Positions 33,101 through 40,106 of a stretch of DNA of 42,854 nucleotides are shown piece after piece. How positions within the stretch are numbered: position 1 is the stretch's first letter; the number at the start of each line of letters is the position of its first letter. The notes beneath the pieces were generated by a model. The model had not been told where the DNA came from. It was given only the letters and a program-made list of their open reading frames with translations, and did not search any database. The position numbers and the translations under genes are program-made. This DNA is from Bacteroidota bacterium (GTDB lineage: Bacteria > Bacteroidota > Ignavibacteria > Kryptoniales > JAKASW01): NCBI GenBank assembly GCA_021812985.1, contig JAKAMG010000018.1, forward strand, positions 1 to 42,854, in the 5' to 3' direction.

Positions 33101-33615
33101 CTGTGGTCGAAGGTTCCTCCGCCCGGGCGGCAGGAATTGTCGTGGACGTGAGGCGAAAGATAGACCGCAAGGGGAACACCATGGCGTTCGTTCAGCTCGA
33201 GGACTTCACCGGCAAGGGGGAAGTCATATTTTTCTCTGACGCCTTCTCGAAATATCAGAACATTCTCTTCCCCGATGCGATAGTGCTCATAGCCGGCAAG
33301 GCAGAATCAAACGGCGATTCGGTCAGGCTAATGGCGAGCGAGGCCTACCCTCTCGAAGACGCCGCGGCTAGGCTCACGAGGAGTATTGCAGTCTCCGTAG
33401 ACTCGAGCGAGCGTTCGAAAGAGCTCCTTTCCACCTTCAAGCAGCTCCTCGGCGGGAGCCAGCGCGGGAATTGCTCGATCTTTTTTAGTGTTACAAGTGG
33501 TGACTCGAAGCCGAAGATATTCCGATCGGGATCGTACACTGTTACGCCGGACCGCAAACTTCTCGACTCGCTTTACAACTTGTTTGGAAGAGATAACATA
33601 AAATTACTTACTTGA
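30178..33615 (+). CDS. dnaE: DNA polymerase III alpha subunit
   Basis: 1145 residues, full length for DnaE1-type replicative polymerase. The PHP domain begins VHLHNHSHYSLLDGA (about 5-19), with LALTDHG and NDGHY further on. The catalytic aspartates are D398 and D400 of PDIDVDFADNKRD. The palm, fingers and helix-hairpin-helix region continue normally (GPGRGSAAGSIVSY near 360; NRNVGMHAAGVVIAP near 504). The C-terminal OB domain is IVVDVRRKIDRKGNTMAFVQ followed by LEDFTGKGEVIFF, and then a short tail of the tau-binding type. It is the chain-elongating subunit of the replisome. The HNHSHYS form of the PHP motif is common in the Bacteroidota lineage. Starts with ATG two bases after the preceding stop. 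Confidence 0.97.
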   Translation: MPQFVHLHNHSHYSLLDGASQVDDMIQRAVELGMPALALTDHGVVFGAIELYKHAKKAGIKPIVGCEMYVAKGKRNEKNGYNHLTVLVKNYAGYKNLIKLVSLAHLEGYYYKPRIDFELLKEHSEGLIVLSGCLSGPVSEPIVDGDIESARKAARMYREVFGDDYYLEVHNHGLEEEKRVLAAMPAIAKEIGARLVAVNDGHYLSREHAVPHNILLNISQSSNGQKDPTELRYKVPEFYFKSADEMAKAFADYDFGPQAMESTVEIADKCDLKLELKQDLMPRFPIPIDAGVSSPEEYFEKLARNGLEKRYGDITSDIEKRFGHEIQVIKKMGFAGYFLVVQDFINTAKEMGVRVGPGRGSAAGSIVSYALGITDVDPLKYGLLFERFLNPERVSMPDIDVDFADNKRDKVIEYVKEKYGEGSVCQIVTFGTLSSRAVLKDVGRVLGIPLSTIDSITKQIPVILGRVTPLQEAIDTIPELRWVKESNDPKIKQLIEYSLVLEGTNRNVGMHAAGVVIAPAIITDYVPLYKTPSTEVITQYEYKSLEEIGLLKMDFLGLRTLTVLEDTLALIRKNYGREIDLNNIPYDDPKVYELFSNGQTVAVFQFESSKMQEYLKKLKPTSIDDIIAMNALYRPGPMDMIDDFIDRKLGKKPIEYLHPDMEKILRATYGVMVYQEQVMQIASEIAGFTLAQADMMRRAMGKKDLILMAKQKKLFVEGAEARGIDRKLAGEIFDQIDKFASYGFNKSHSAAYSVLAYQTAYLKKYYPAEFMAATLTSEIGDINKMTLLLDECRKQGITVLGPDVNESIATFSVVNGMLRFGLSAIRNVGVGAAEAITQEREDKGKFENIFDFVSRVDLKAVNKRALESLVQAGAFDSLGHKRAVLQNSLEAIVQFGQSTQESRNSSQSSLFDLLQGDQKKIATYPNLQEVEEWSQGEKLNREKDLLGVYISGHPLLKFEQEYNSFTSIRLGDSSTVVEGSSARAAGIVVDVRRKIDRKGNTMAFVQLEDFTGKGEVIFFSDAFSKYQNILFPDAIVLIAGKAESNGDSVRLMASEAYPLEDAAARLTRSIAVSVDSSERSKELLSTFKQLLGGSQRGNCSIFFSVTSGDSKPKIFRSGSYTVTPDRKLLDSLYNLFGRDNIKLLT

Positions 33616-33640
33616 ATAAAATGCGGAAGGAATTTTGAAG

Positions 33641-33970
33641 ATGCATCCAATCGTGGTGAATTCGCAGAACTTTGACGCTGAAGTCGTGAAGAGCAACATC
33701 CCCGTACTGGTGGATTTCTGGGCATCGTGGTGCGCCCCTTGCAGAATGATTGCGCCGGTTGTGGAGGAGCTCGCAAAGGAATACAACGGAAAGCTCAAGG
33801 TGGCAAAGCTCGACGTCGACGCGAACCAGGAGGTTGCCATGGCGTTTGGGATAATGAGCATACCTACGCTCCTAATTTTCAACAATGGCCGCGTCGCAGA
33901 CCAGCTCGTCGGCGCCGTTCCGAAATCGATGCTCGTGGACAAAATCACAAGAGTCCTCGAGCGCAACTGA
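33641..33970 (+). CDS. trxA: Thioredoxin
   Basis: 109 residues from ATG at 33641; TTG at 33635 is an alternative. The active site is WCAPC (C31, C34) in LVDFWASWCAPCRMIAP, the cis-proline motif is MSIPTLLIF and the later GRVADQLVGAVPK is standard. One variation from the usual WCGPC is alanine at the second position, which is common. No signal peptide, so cytoplasmic disulphide reduction is expected. It begins 25 bases after dnaE. Confidence 0.95.
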   Translation: MHPIVVNSQNFDAEVVKSNIPVLVDFWASWCAPCRMIAPVVEELAKEYNGKLKVAKLDVDANQEVAMAFGIMSIPTLLIFNNGRVADQLVGAVPKSMLVDKITRVLERN

Positions 33971-33984
33971 GTTTGTCCCGGAGT

Positions 33985-34021
33985 CAGGCGCGTACATCGC
34001 CCTAGCGGTGAATGTCGCCTG
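33985..34021 (+). other. Hairpin in the gap before the glutaredoxin-like gene
   Basis: CAGGCG (33985-33990) and CGCCTG (34016-34021) pair, and inside them ACAT (33994-33997) pairs with ATGT (34012-34015) after a three-base bulge. It lies between trxA and the next gene with no T-tract, so it could be a leader structure or a weak terminator. Confidence 0.35.
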
Positions 34022-34066
34022 TCTGGGCTTGTAGACTATCAGAAGAACAGCTAAGAGAGGAAACAC

Positions 34067-34318
34067 GTGTCAGAGATAGAGAAGAAACTGACGATGTATA
34101 CGACGGCCTGGTGTCCTGATTGCAGGAACGCCAAGCGTTTTCTTGATTCTCATAACATCAGGTACGAAGAGATAAACATAGATGAGGATCCTAACGCCGA
34201 GGCTCTGGTAATAAGGGAAAGCGGCGGACGGAGAGTCATACCGACAATCAATGCGAATGGCAAGTACCTTTTCAATCCCCCTCTGGCACTCCTTGCCAGG
34301 GAATTGAATATAGAGTAG
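34067..34318 (+). CDS. Glutaredoxin-like protein (CPDC active site)
   Basis: An 83-residue single-domain glutaredoxin/NrdH-like protein starting with GTG, after GAGAGGAAA. The redox pair is C16-P-D-C19 in YTTAWCPDCRNAKRF, and the cis-proline is in GGRRVIPTINANG. The CPDC motif differs from the classical CPYC and resembles mycoredoxin and other UXXT-type glutaredoxins. Probable cytoplasmic thiol-disulphide exchange; the reductant is not known. It follows thioredoxin in the same direction. Confidence 0.9.
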   Translation: MSEIEKKLTMYTTAWCPDCRNAKRFLDSHNIRYEEINIDEDPNAEALVIRESGGRRVIPTINANGKYLFNPPLALLARELNIE

Positions 34319-34346
34319 GGTACTTCCCAAACTTCAGGAGGAGGAT

Positions 34347-35099
34347 ATGAGGAAAAAGGCATTAACGCTGCTCGGGTTGATTTTGTTCGCGGGAGTCGCC
34401 GGGGCGCAGAGCATACGGACGATGAACGTGAGCTATGTGAGCGGCAAAGACACCGTCTCGGCCTATCTTGCGGCTCCGATATCTGGAGGAAAACATCCTG
34501 CCTTGATCGTCATACACGAATGGTGGGGCCTGCGGGACTGGATCAGGGAGACTGCGAGGGATTTCGCGGGGAAGGGTTATGTCGCCCTTGCTATTGATCT
34601 CTATCGCGGTCAAATCACCGACAATCCTCAGGAAGCTTACAAGCTCATGATGTCTGTTCCGCATGAAAGGGCGATCACCGACCTGAAATCCGCCTTCGAA
34701 TACCTTGCCGGACTGAAGGATGTCAACTCGTCGAAGATCGGTGTAATAGGCTGGTGCATGGGAGGCTCGTATGCCTACCTTGCGGCCACGACACTTCCGA
34801 AACTTGCGGCCTGCGTCGTGGACTACGGAAACGTTGGTACGACCAGGGGGGAGGTGGAGCCCATAATGTGTCCCGTCCAATGCAACTTCGCCGAGAAGGA
34901 TATGACGTACACTGTCAAGATGGGAAAGGCGTTTGTCTCGGCGATGAAGGAAAGCGGGAAGTCGGTCGAGTTTCACGAGTATCCGGGCGTCAACCATGCC
35001 TTTATGAATCCCAATAATCCAGATGTTTATGACAAGGTTGAAGCTGAACGCGCCTGGAAAAATATCTACGCCTTCCTGGCGAAGCGCCTGAAGAAGTAG
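34347..35099 (+). CDS. Exported dienelactone hydrolase-family protein
   Basis: 250 residues. MRKKALTLLGLILFAGVAGA is a signal peptide, so the protein is likely periplasmic. The alpha/beta-hydrolase core has VIHEWWGLRDWIRETARDFA, the nucleophile elbow GWCMGGSYAYLAA with cysteine as nucleophile as in dienelactone hydrolases, an acidic residue in EKDMTYT, and the histidine in YPGVNHAFMNP. Dienelactone hydrolase proper cleaves chlorocatechol-derived lactones, but this broad family has many unassigned esterases, so the substrate is unknown. Ribosome binding site AGGAGGA precedes the ATG, and it is 28 bases after the glutaredoxin-like gene. Confidence 0.92.
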   Translation: MRKKALTLLGLILFAGVAGAQSIRTMNVSYVSGKDTVSAYLAAPISGGKHPALIVIHEWWGLRDWIRETARDFAGKGYVALAIDLYRGQITDNPQEAYKLMMSVPHERAITDLKSAFEYLAGLKDVNSSKIGVIGWCMGGSYAYLAATTLPKLAACVVDYGNVGTTRGEVEPIMCPVQCNFAEKDMTYTVKMGKAFVSAMKESGKSVEFHEYPGVNHAFMNPNNPDVYDKVEAERAWKNIYAFLAKRLKK

Positions 35100-35271
35100 G
35101 GCGCAGAATGACATGGCGGAGAGTGGCGAATGCTGCTGTCCGCCTTGCCAGACTTCCCTCGGGCAGATTCGGAAAGTGCGAACAAACTGACGAATTGTGA
35201 GCCTCTAACACTAATAATACCTTATCCCGTCGGTATCCTGCGTCCGTTTGCATTACTTCCCACCAAAATCC

Positions 35272-35300
35272 TTGATAAATCGGTTCGATAATCCTAAATT
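35272..35300 (+). promoter_or_regulatory. Candidate promoter of tRNA-Glu
   Basis: TTGATA (35272-35277) and TAAATT (35295-35300) have 17-base spacing. The transcript would carry about 80 bases before the tRNA, which is processed off. Confidence 0.5.
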
Positions 35301-35386
35301 ATTCCTCACGATAGCTGAGATTCATGGGCCTCAAGGGAGCAGGAGCTTTCCTTGTGCGCCGTGAGCTGTCAGCCAGGAGCTAATCT

Positions 35387-35462
35387 GTCCCCATCGTCTA
35401 GTGGCCTAGGACATCGCCCTTTCACGGCGGTAACAGGGGTTCAAATCCCCTTGGGGACGCCA
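35387..35462 (+). tRNA. tRNA-Glu (anticodon TTC)
   Basis: A 76-base cloverleaf with encoded CCA. Acceptor arms GTCCCCA and TGGGGAC pair; anticodon stem TCGCC/GGCGG (one G-U) around CTTTCAC, giving TTC (Glu); T arm AGGGG/CCCCT with TTCAAAT. The sequence closely follows the familiar bacterial tRNA-Glu. Confidence 0.97.
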
Positions 35463-35540
35463 CATCGCAAAATTCCTGCCTCACTCGCATTTGTCGTTTT
35501 CCTCCGATAAATTTCTACTCGTTGAAAAGGAGGATGAGTT

Positions 35541-35876
35541 TTGAGCAAGGACTTTGATAGTTTTAGGAAGTTCTATCCTTACTATCTTTCTGAGCACAGT
35601 ACGCCATGGTGCAAGAGAATGCATTTCATCGGAAGCGCGCTCGTTCTCTTTGCCCTCCTGGAATTTCTTCTCACATCGAGCCTTTATTGGCTGCTCCTTA
35701 TGCCTGTGCTCGGATATGGATTCGCCTGGGTAGGACACTTCTTCTTTGAAAAGAACAAGCCAGCGACATTTAAATATCCGTTGTACAGCCTGAGGGGGGA
35801 CTGGGTGATGTTCAGGGATGTACTGATAGGGAGGGAGAAGCTCTGGCTGGTGCGCTCGTCACAGACTCCTCATTGA
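35541..35876 (+). CDS. DUF962 (Mpo1-like) membrane protein
   Basis: 111 residues starting with TTG at 35541, seven bases after a strong AAAAGGAGG. The family signature is FYPYYLSEHSTPWCKRMHFIG (split over about 11-31), then two membrane helices and WVGHFFFEKNKPATFKYPLY, with conserved histidines, and LRGDWVMFRDVL. Related yeast Mpo1 is an iron-dependent dioxygenase of fatty-acid alpha-oxidation, and the histidines fit a metal site, but bacterial roles are unproven. It stands before the porU promoter. Confidence 0.9.
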   Translation: MSKDFDSFRKFYPYYLSEHSTPWCKRMHFIGSALVLFALLEFLLTSSLYWLLLMPVLGYGFAWVGHFFFEKNKPATFKYPLYSLRGDWVMFRDVLIGREKLWLVRSSQTPH

Positions 35877-35880
35877 GTCC

Positions 35881-35909
35881 TTGACAGAGCTTTTGTTTCC
35901 TGCTATATT
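35881..35909 (+). promoter_or_regulatory. Promoter of porU leader
   Basis: A perfect TTGACA (35881-35886) and TATATT (35904-35909) with a 17-base spacer. Transcription should start near 35916, giving a leader of about 130 bases before porU. Confidence 0.75.
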
Positions 35910-35930
35910 TTTCGAAAAGAAGGAAGGCTT

Positions 35931-36038
35931 AGAGAAGGTTCGTTAAAGGTTTAAAACTGACGGTGCTGTAGACCTTTGACGAATTTTCTGATTGCCGAAT
36001 TACGGTGCAAAAAGGTCTGCACGGAATTCGGCTTTTTT
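35931..36038 (+). ncRNA. Structured porU leader: two hairpins with terminator (riboswitch-like candidate)
   Basis: Hairpin 1: arms 35939-35950 and 35972-35983 pair over 12 bp with one G-U, extended by AGAGAA (35931-35936) with TTTTCT (35984-35989) around a GG bulge. Hairpin 2: GCCGAATT (35994-36001) with AATTCGGC (36025-36032) and inner GTGCA/TGCAC, followed by six T. AGACCTTT (35970-35977) in hairpin 1 can instead pair with AAAGGTCT (36011-36018) in the loop and 3' arm of hairpin 2, so the structures can compete. The T-tract ends six bases before the chosen porU ATG. I do not recognise a known riboswitch class. Confidence 0.55.
35994..36038 (+). terminator. Intrinsic terminator in the porU leader
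   Basis: An 8-bp stem (GCCGAATT with AATTCGGC) plus an inner 5-bp stem, then six T (36033-36038). It may end transcription within the leader or close the upstream DUF962 transcript. Confidence 0.75.
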
Positions 36039-36043
36039 ATTTA

Positions 36044-39000
36044 ATGAGGTTGATGACTAAAGGTGCTTTCACGGCAGGGGCTGTTCTCCTGCTTCTCTAT
36101 TCGGTCGTATTTGCGGGTACGGGACAGTCGGTCGTTGTTCAGTCGCTCGGCGGAAACTCTATAACGATTTCTGTATCCCCAGATTCGCTGGGCGCCGACA
36201 CGTTGACGGTGAATGGCGAGAAATGCCTCGAGCTGAACTACCGTGGCGCAGTTGCTGAAGTGGGGGGCGAGGGGGGCTACGTGAGGAGCTTCATACCGGT
36301 TATGGTGGGGGTCTTCTCGCCGCGCGTCCAGGTCCAGGTCCTGCAGGCAGACTACGCGACAGTTCCCATGCTCGCACCGCAGCGCAATCCCAGCTATGCC
36401 ACGGAAACGAAACCGCAGACCGTGTCCGAATTTGTCTCGTATGACGGCCCGTTCATTCAGAGGAGGCATCTTGTCGCGCGACTTCGCGTTTACCCGTACA
36501 GCTACGACAGCCGGACAGGAATGTACAAGCTTCTGAGGAGGATCGTGGTACAGGTTACTTCCTCGGGGAGCAGTGTTCAGACCCCCGAGAGTTACGCCGA
36601 TCCTCTTCTGTCGGAATCGCTCGTGAACTACGATCAGGTAAAGAACGCCGTGGCTGGCGAACCTTCGAAACTGCTGAAGACGACCGCGTCCAGTGTTCTT
36701 GCGCAGGGGCACTGGTACAAGCTTGCTGTTTATTCCAGCGGCATATACAAGCTGACCTATTCACAACTGAAGGCCGCAGGCGTTCCCATAGACAGCGTCG
36801 ATATGAGCACGATAAGGATATTTAACAACGGCGGGACGGAGCTTCCCGAGGACCCGAACGCGTCACGGGTCAACGACCTGGAGGAGAACGCGATATATGT
36901 GAGCGGTGCGGGAAAGTTCGGCGCGAACGATTACTTACTCTTTTACGGCAAATCCACGAGGGGTTGGACGTACGACCCGGGCCATAAGACCTATTCACAC
37001 TTCATAAACAATTATTCCGACACCAACTATTATTTCATGACCTGGGGAGGAGTCCAGGGGAAACGAATGGCCGTCGAGCAGGGTGCTGGTGCCGCCAGCT
37101 ACTACCGCCCGCAGAGTTTCACATGCGGCATCTTCCAGGACTCTTCCATGTTCAACCTACTCGGGTCAGGCCAGGACTGGTACGGGCCTGAGCTTCAGCC
37201 CCCCAGCCAGGGGGTGGACAACTCGACGTATCTCTGGCAGAACAAGCTGTACGGTCTCAACACCTCCGGGAACATCACTTACCGCGTGAGGCTTATATCT
37301 AGAAGCGACCTCGGGACATCAAACTATTTTTCGATTAGCGAAAACTCAACCGGAACCGCGCTCGGCGTTATCCCTGCAGGCACAGTCGATATGTCCAGTT
37401 TCTACAGCGACATTGGATATTATGCCTACCCGCTTTCGCCGTACACCGCGACAGGCCCCGGTAATCTTCCTGACGACAGGAGCATCTTCAGGGTTTCTTA
37501 CAGCGCGACGTCAACATCTTCCGTGGGGTACATAGACTGGATGGAGCTTCTTTACCAGCGCTACTTCCAATCGCTTGGAGACGTGCTCGATTTCTACGGC
37601 CCCGATACTACCTCGAATGTATATTACGCCGTCAGTGGCTTTTCGAGCAACAACGTGGATGTCTTTGACGTGACAGATTTCGCGAATGCCGCCATGGTCA
37701 CGCCAGATTCCGTGAGCAACGGCACAGCTTACTTCGGTAGTCGGTCCACTGCCGGCTCAAGCAGGGAATACTACGCCGTCGGTGATAAGGGGTATCTCAC
37801 CGTTTCTTCGATCTCCGCGGTGCAGAATTCGAACCTGCACGGAGAATTGTCGGGAGCGGACCTCATCATAGTCACCGCGCCTGACTTCCTGACTCAGGCT
37901 GACGAGCTTGCGAGTTGGAAGGAAAGCAATGACGGTCTGAAAAGTATTGTCGTCACAACGACGCAGATCTACGATGAGTTCGGCTGCGGCATACCCGATC
38001 CCACGGCCATAAGAGATTACCTGAAGTACGCCTACACGAACGACCAGCAGTTACCGTCATATGTCCTGCTTTTCGGATCCGGCACTTATGACTACAAAGG
38101 CATAGTCGCGAAGAACAGCGAGTTTGTACCGCCATATGAGTCGCAGGAGTCACTATATCAGACGTATACATATTGCAGCGATGACTATTACGTGCAATTC
38201 ACGGCTCCCCTTATGCAGACACCTATATCCATGGCTATTGGCAGACTCCCTGCAAGAACGACGGGAGACGCAGACGCGATGGTGAGCAAAATCAAGAGCT
38301 ACGAGAGCTCGCCCGATTACGGGAGCTGGAGAAACCTGATTACGTTCATTGGGGACCAGGGCCTGCAAACAAAGGGGATCGATGACGGTTCACTCCACAC
38401 TGACTCGGCGGACCTCCTTGCCCAGAATTATACACCCGCTTCGTTTGACAAACGGAAGATCTATCTGATTCTTTACCCAGTCATAAATACGACGCAGGGG
38501 AGGCGCATACCTCAAGCGGCGGCCGATATCGTTAACCAGGTCAATGATGGGACCCTCATAGTCAACTTCGTGGGGCATGGCGCTCCAAATGTTTGGTCCT
38601 ACACCCACGTCTTTGAGAACGCGGTAACGATACCTCAGCTAACTAACAAGAACCGGCTCACTCTTTTTGTGGCAGCAACCTGTGACTTCTCCCGTTATGA
38701 TGACCCGTCCCAGTACAGCGGCGGAGAACTCCTCGTCGATTCGCAGCAAGGGGGGGCTATCGGCGTTGTGAGCGCGACACGGGTGGTTTACGCGACGGAT
38801 AACGAGACCATCAACAGCGGCTTCTTTCAGAATCTACTTTACGCGCGCGATTCTCAGCACAGGCCCCCCGCCATCGGCGAAGCACTGTTCGAGACGAAGC
38901 AGGCTGACTACCAGTTACATACATATATAAAGTATAACTACCTCGGTGACCCAACTGTCCGGATTGGGATGCCACTCTATGACGCGAGTGTAGACAGCCT

Positions 39001-40042
39001 CAACGGAAAATCGCTGAGCCAAACCGCACATATCCGCGCCCTCGACAAGCTTGATATCAAAGGCTCCGTCTACCAGTCGAACGGCTCGCAATGGAGCAAT
39101 CTCTCGAGTACAGGCCTCGTGACCGTTTATGATTCAGACAAGCCGGTCTACGTGCCCGCCTGGGACAGGACGTATCTCTTCCAGGGATCTATACTTTTCA
39201 GAGGTCAGGTCTCAGTAAAGGAAGGTAAGTTCGACGCACAGATGGTAATCCCCTCTGACATATCATACAGCAACAGCAACGGTAAGGTAGAGCTTTATTT
39301 CCAGGGAGGGGGAGCGGACGGTCTCGGCTACACTCGAAACGTTATCGTCGGCGGTACTGACACAAACGTGACCAACAATCACATCGCTCCTCAGATTAGC
39401 ATCTACTTCGATTCTAGGAATTTCAAGGATGGAGACATCGTCTCTTCCAACCCGACAATGATTGTGGACCTTCACGCGGCGAACGGTCTGAACCTTTCGG
39501 ACGCGGCGGTCGGCCACGGTCTGGAAGCGATCTTCGACGGTGGTCAGTCGGTCAATCTTGCCCCCTACTACACTGGCAAGCTCGACTCTTACCAGGATGG
39601 CACCGTGACTTATCCCGTGACAGCTGACCTGTCATACGGACAACACAGCGTAACCGTCCAGGCGTTCGACGTCTTTAATAATCCAGCAGAAGCGAGCGCA
39701 AGCTTTGATGTTGAGTCGGACACCACGCTCTCGATAACGGATGTTTATAATTATCCCGATCCGTTCAGGTCAGGAACCGCGTTCACGTTCAGAAGAACCG
39801 CCGCGGGTGGGGCTGGAGAACCGATCAACGTGACGATAAAAGTGTTTACTATCGGAGGAAGGCTGATAAAGACGATAAAGGCGTACGGCATAACCGATAC
39901 CTTCGTGAAGGTAGACTGGGACGGGCTGGACGACGAGGGAGACAGACTTTCTAACGGAGTATATCTCTACAAGGTGATAGCCACGACTATCGACGGCACG
40001 TACACGAGCGAAGCCCTCGGGAAGATGGCAGTCGTGAGATGA
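36044..40042 (+). CDS. porU: Type IX secretion system sortase PorU (C25 peptidase family)
   Basis: 1332 residues from the ATG at 36044; ATG 36053 or GTG 36005 are alternatives and none has a good ribosome binding site. MRLMTKGAFTAGAVLLLLYSV with FA-G after it is a signal peptide. The gingipain-like peptidase core has H845 in VNFVGHGAPNVW and C880 in AATCDFSRYDDPSQYSGGE, so the catalytic pair is intact. The last 100 residues form a FlgD-Ig-like/sorting-type domain (VYNYPDPFRSGTAFTF, then SNGVYLYKVIAT). PorU is the outer-membrane sortase that cuts off the C-terminal signal of cargo and attaches it to anionic lipid. PorV, its outer-membrane partner, is encoded next. P. gingivalis PorU is about 1160 residues, so this one is somewhat longer. 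Confidence 0.93.
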   Translation: MRLMTKGAFTAGAVLLLLYSVVFAGTGQSVVVQSLGGNSITISVSPDSLGADTLTVNGEKCLELNYRGAVAEVGGEGGYVRSFIPVMVGVFSPRVQVQVLQADYATVPMLAPQRNPSYATETKPQTVSEFVSYDGPFIQRRHLVARLRVYPYSYDSRTGMYKLLRRIVVQVTSSGSSVQTPESYADPLLSESLVNYDQVKNAVAGEPSKLLKTTASSVLAQGHWYKLAVYSSGIYKLTYSQLKAAGVPIDSVDMSTIRIFNNGGTELPEDPNASRVNDLEENAIYVSGAGKFGANDYLLFYGKSTRGWTYDPGHKTYSHFINNYSDTNYYFMTWGGVQGKRMAVEQGAGAASYYRPQSFTCGIFQDSSMFNLLGSGQDWYGPELQPPSQGVDNSTYLWQNKLYGLNTSGNITYRVRLISRSDLGTSNYFSISENSTGTALGVIPAGTVDMSSFYSDIGYYAYPLSPYTATGPGNLPDDRSIFRVSYSATSTSSVGYIDWMELLYQRYFQSLGDVLDFYGPDTTSNVYYAVSGFSSNNVDVFDVTDFANAAMVTPDSVSNGTAYFGSRSTAGSSREYYAVGDKGYLTVSSISAVQNSNLHGELSGADLIIVTAPDFLTQADELASWKESNDGLKSIVVTTTQIYDEFGCGIPDPTAIRDYLKYAYTNDQQLPSYVLLFGSGTYDYKGIVAKNSEFVPPYESQESLYQTYTYCSDDYYVQFTAPLMQTPISMAIGRLPARTTGDADAMVSKIKSYESSPDYGSWRNLITFIGDQGLQTKGIDDGSLHTDSADLLAQNYTPASFDKRKIYLILYPVINTTQGRRIPQAAADIVNQVNDGTLIVNFVGHGAPNVWSYTHVFENAVTIPQLTNKNRLTLFVAATCDFSRYDDPSQYSGGELLVDSQQGGAIGVVSATRVVYATDNETINSGFFQNLLYARDSQHRPPAIGEALFETKQADYQLHTYIKYNYLGDPTVRIGMPLYDASVDSLNGKSLSQTAHIRALDKLDIKGSVYQSNGSQWSNLSSTGLVTVYDSDKPVYVPAWDRTYLFQGSILFRGQVSVKEGKFDAQMVIPSDISYSNSNGKVELYFQGGGADGLGYTRNVIVGGTDTNVTNNHIAPQISIYFDSRNFKDGDIVSSNPTMIVDLHAANGLNLSDAAVGHGLEAIFDGGQSVNLAPYYTGKLDSYQDGTVTYPVTADLSYGQHSVTVQAFDVFNNPAEASASFDVESDTTLSITDVYNYPDPFRSGTAFTFRRTAAGGAGEPINVTIKVFTIGGRLIKTIKAYGITDTFVKVDWDGLDDEGDRLSNGVYLYKVIATTIDGTYTSEALGKMAVVR

Positions 40043-40051
40043 AAAGATGGG

Positions 40052-40080
40052 TAGAAAATATTGAGTCAACTTTTTATAAT
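40052..40080 (+). promoter_or_regulatory. Candidate promoter of porV
   Basis: A perfect TATAAT (40075-40080) lies 17 bases after TAGAAA (40052-40057), a partial -35. It suggests porV can be expressed apart from porU. Confidence 0.4.
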
Positions 40081-40106
40081 GAAAGCCAAATGAGGAGTCA
40101 GTATTT

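Noticed and set aside
35100-35200. Candidate terminator GGCGGA/TCCGCC and a 30-codon frame after the hydrolase gene
   Set aside because: The loop is very long, no T-tract follows, and the frame has no ribosome binding site.
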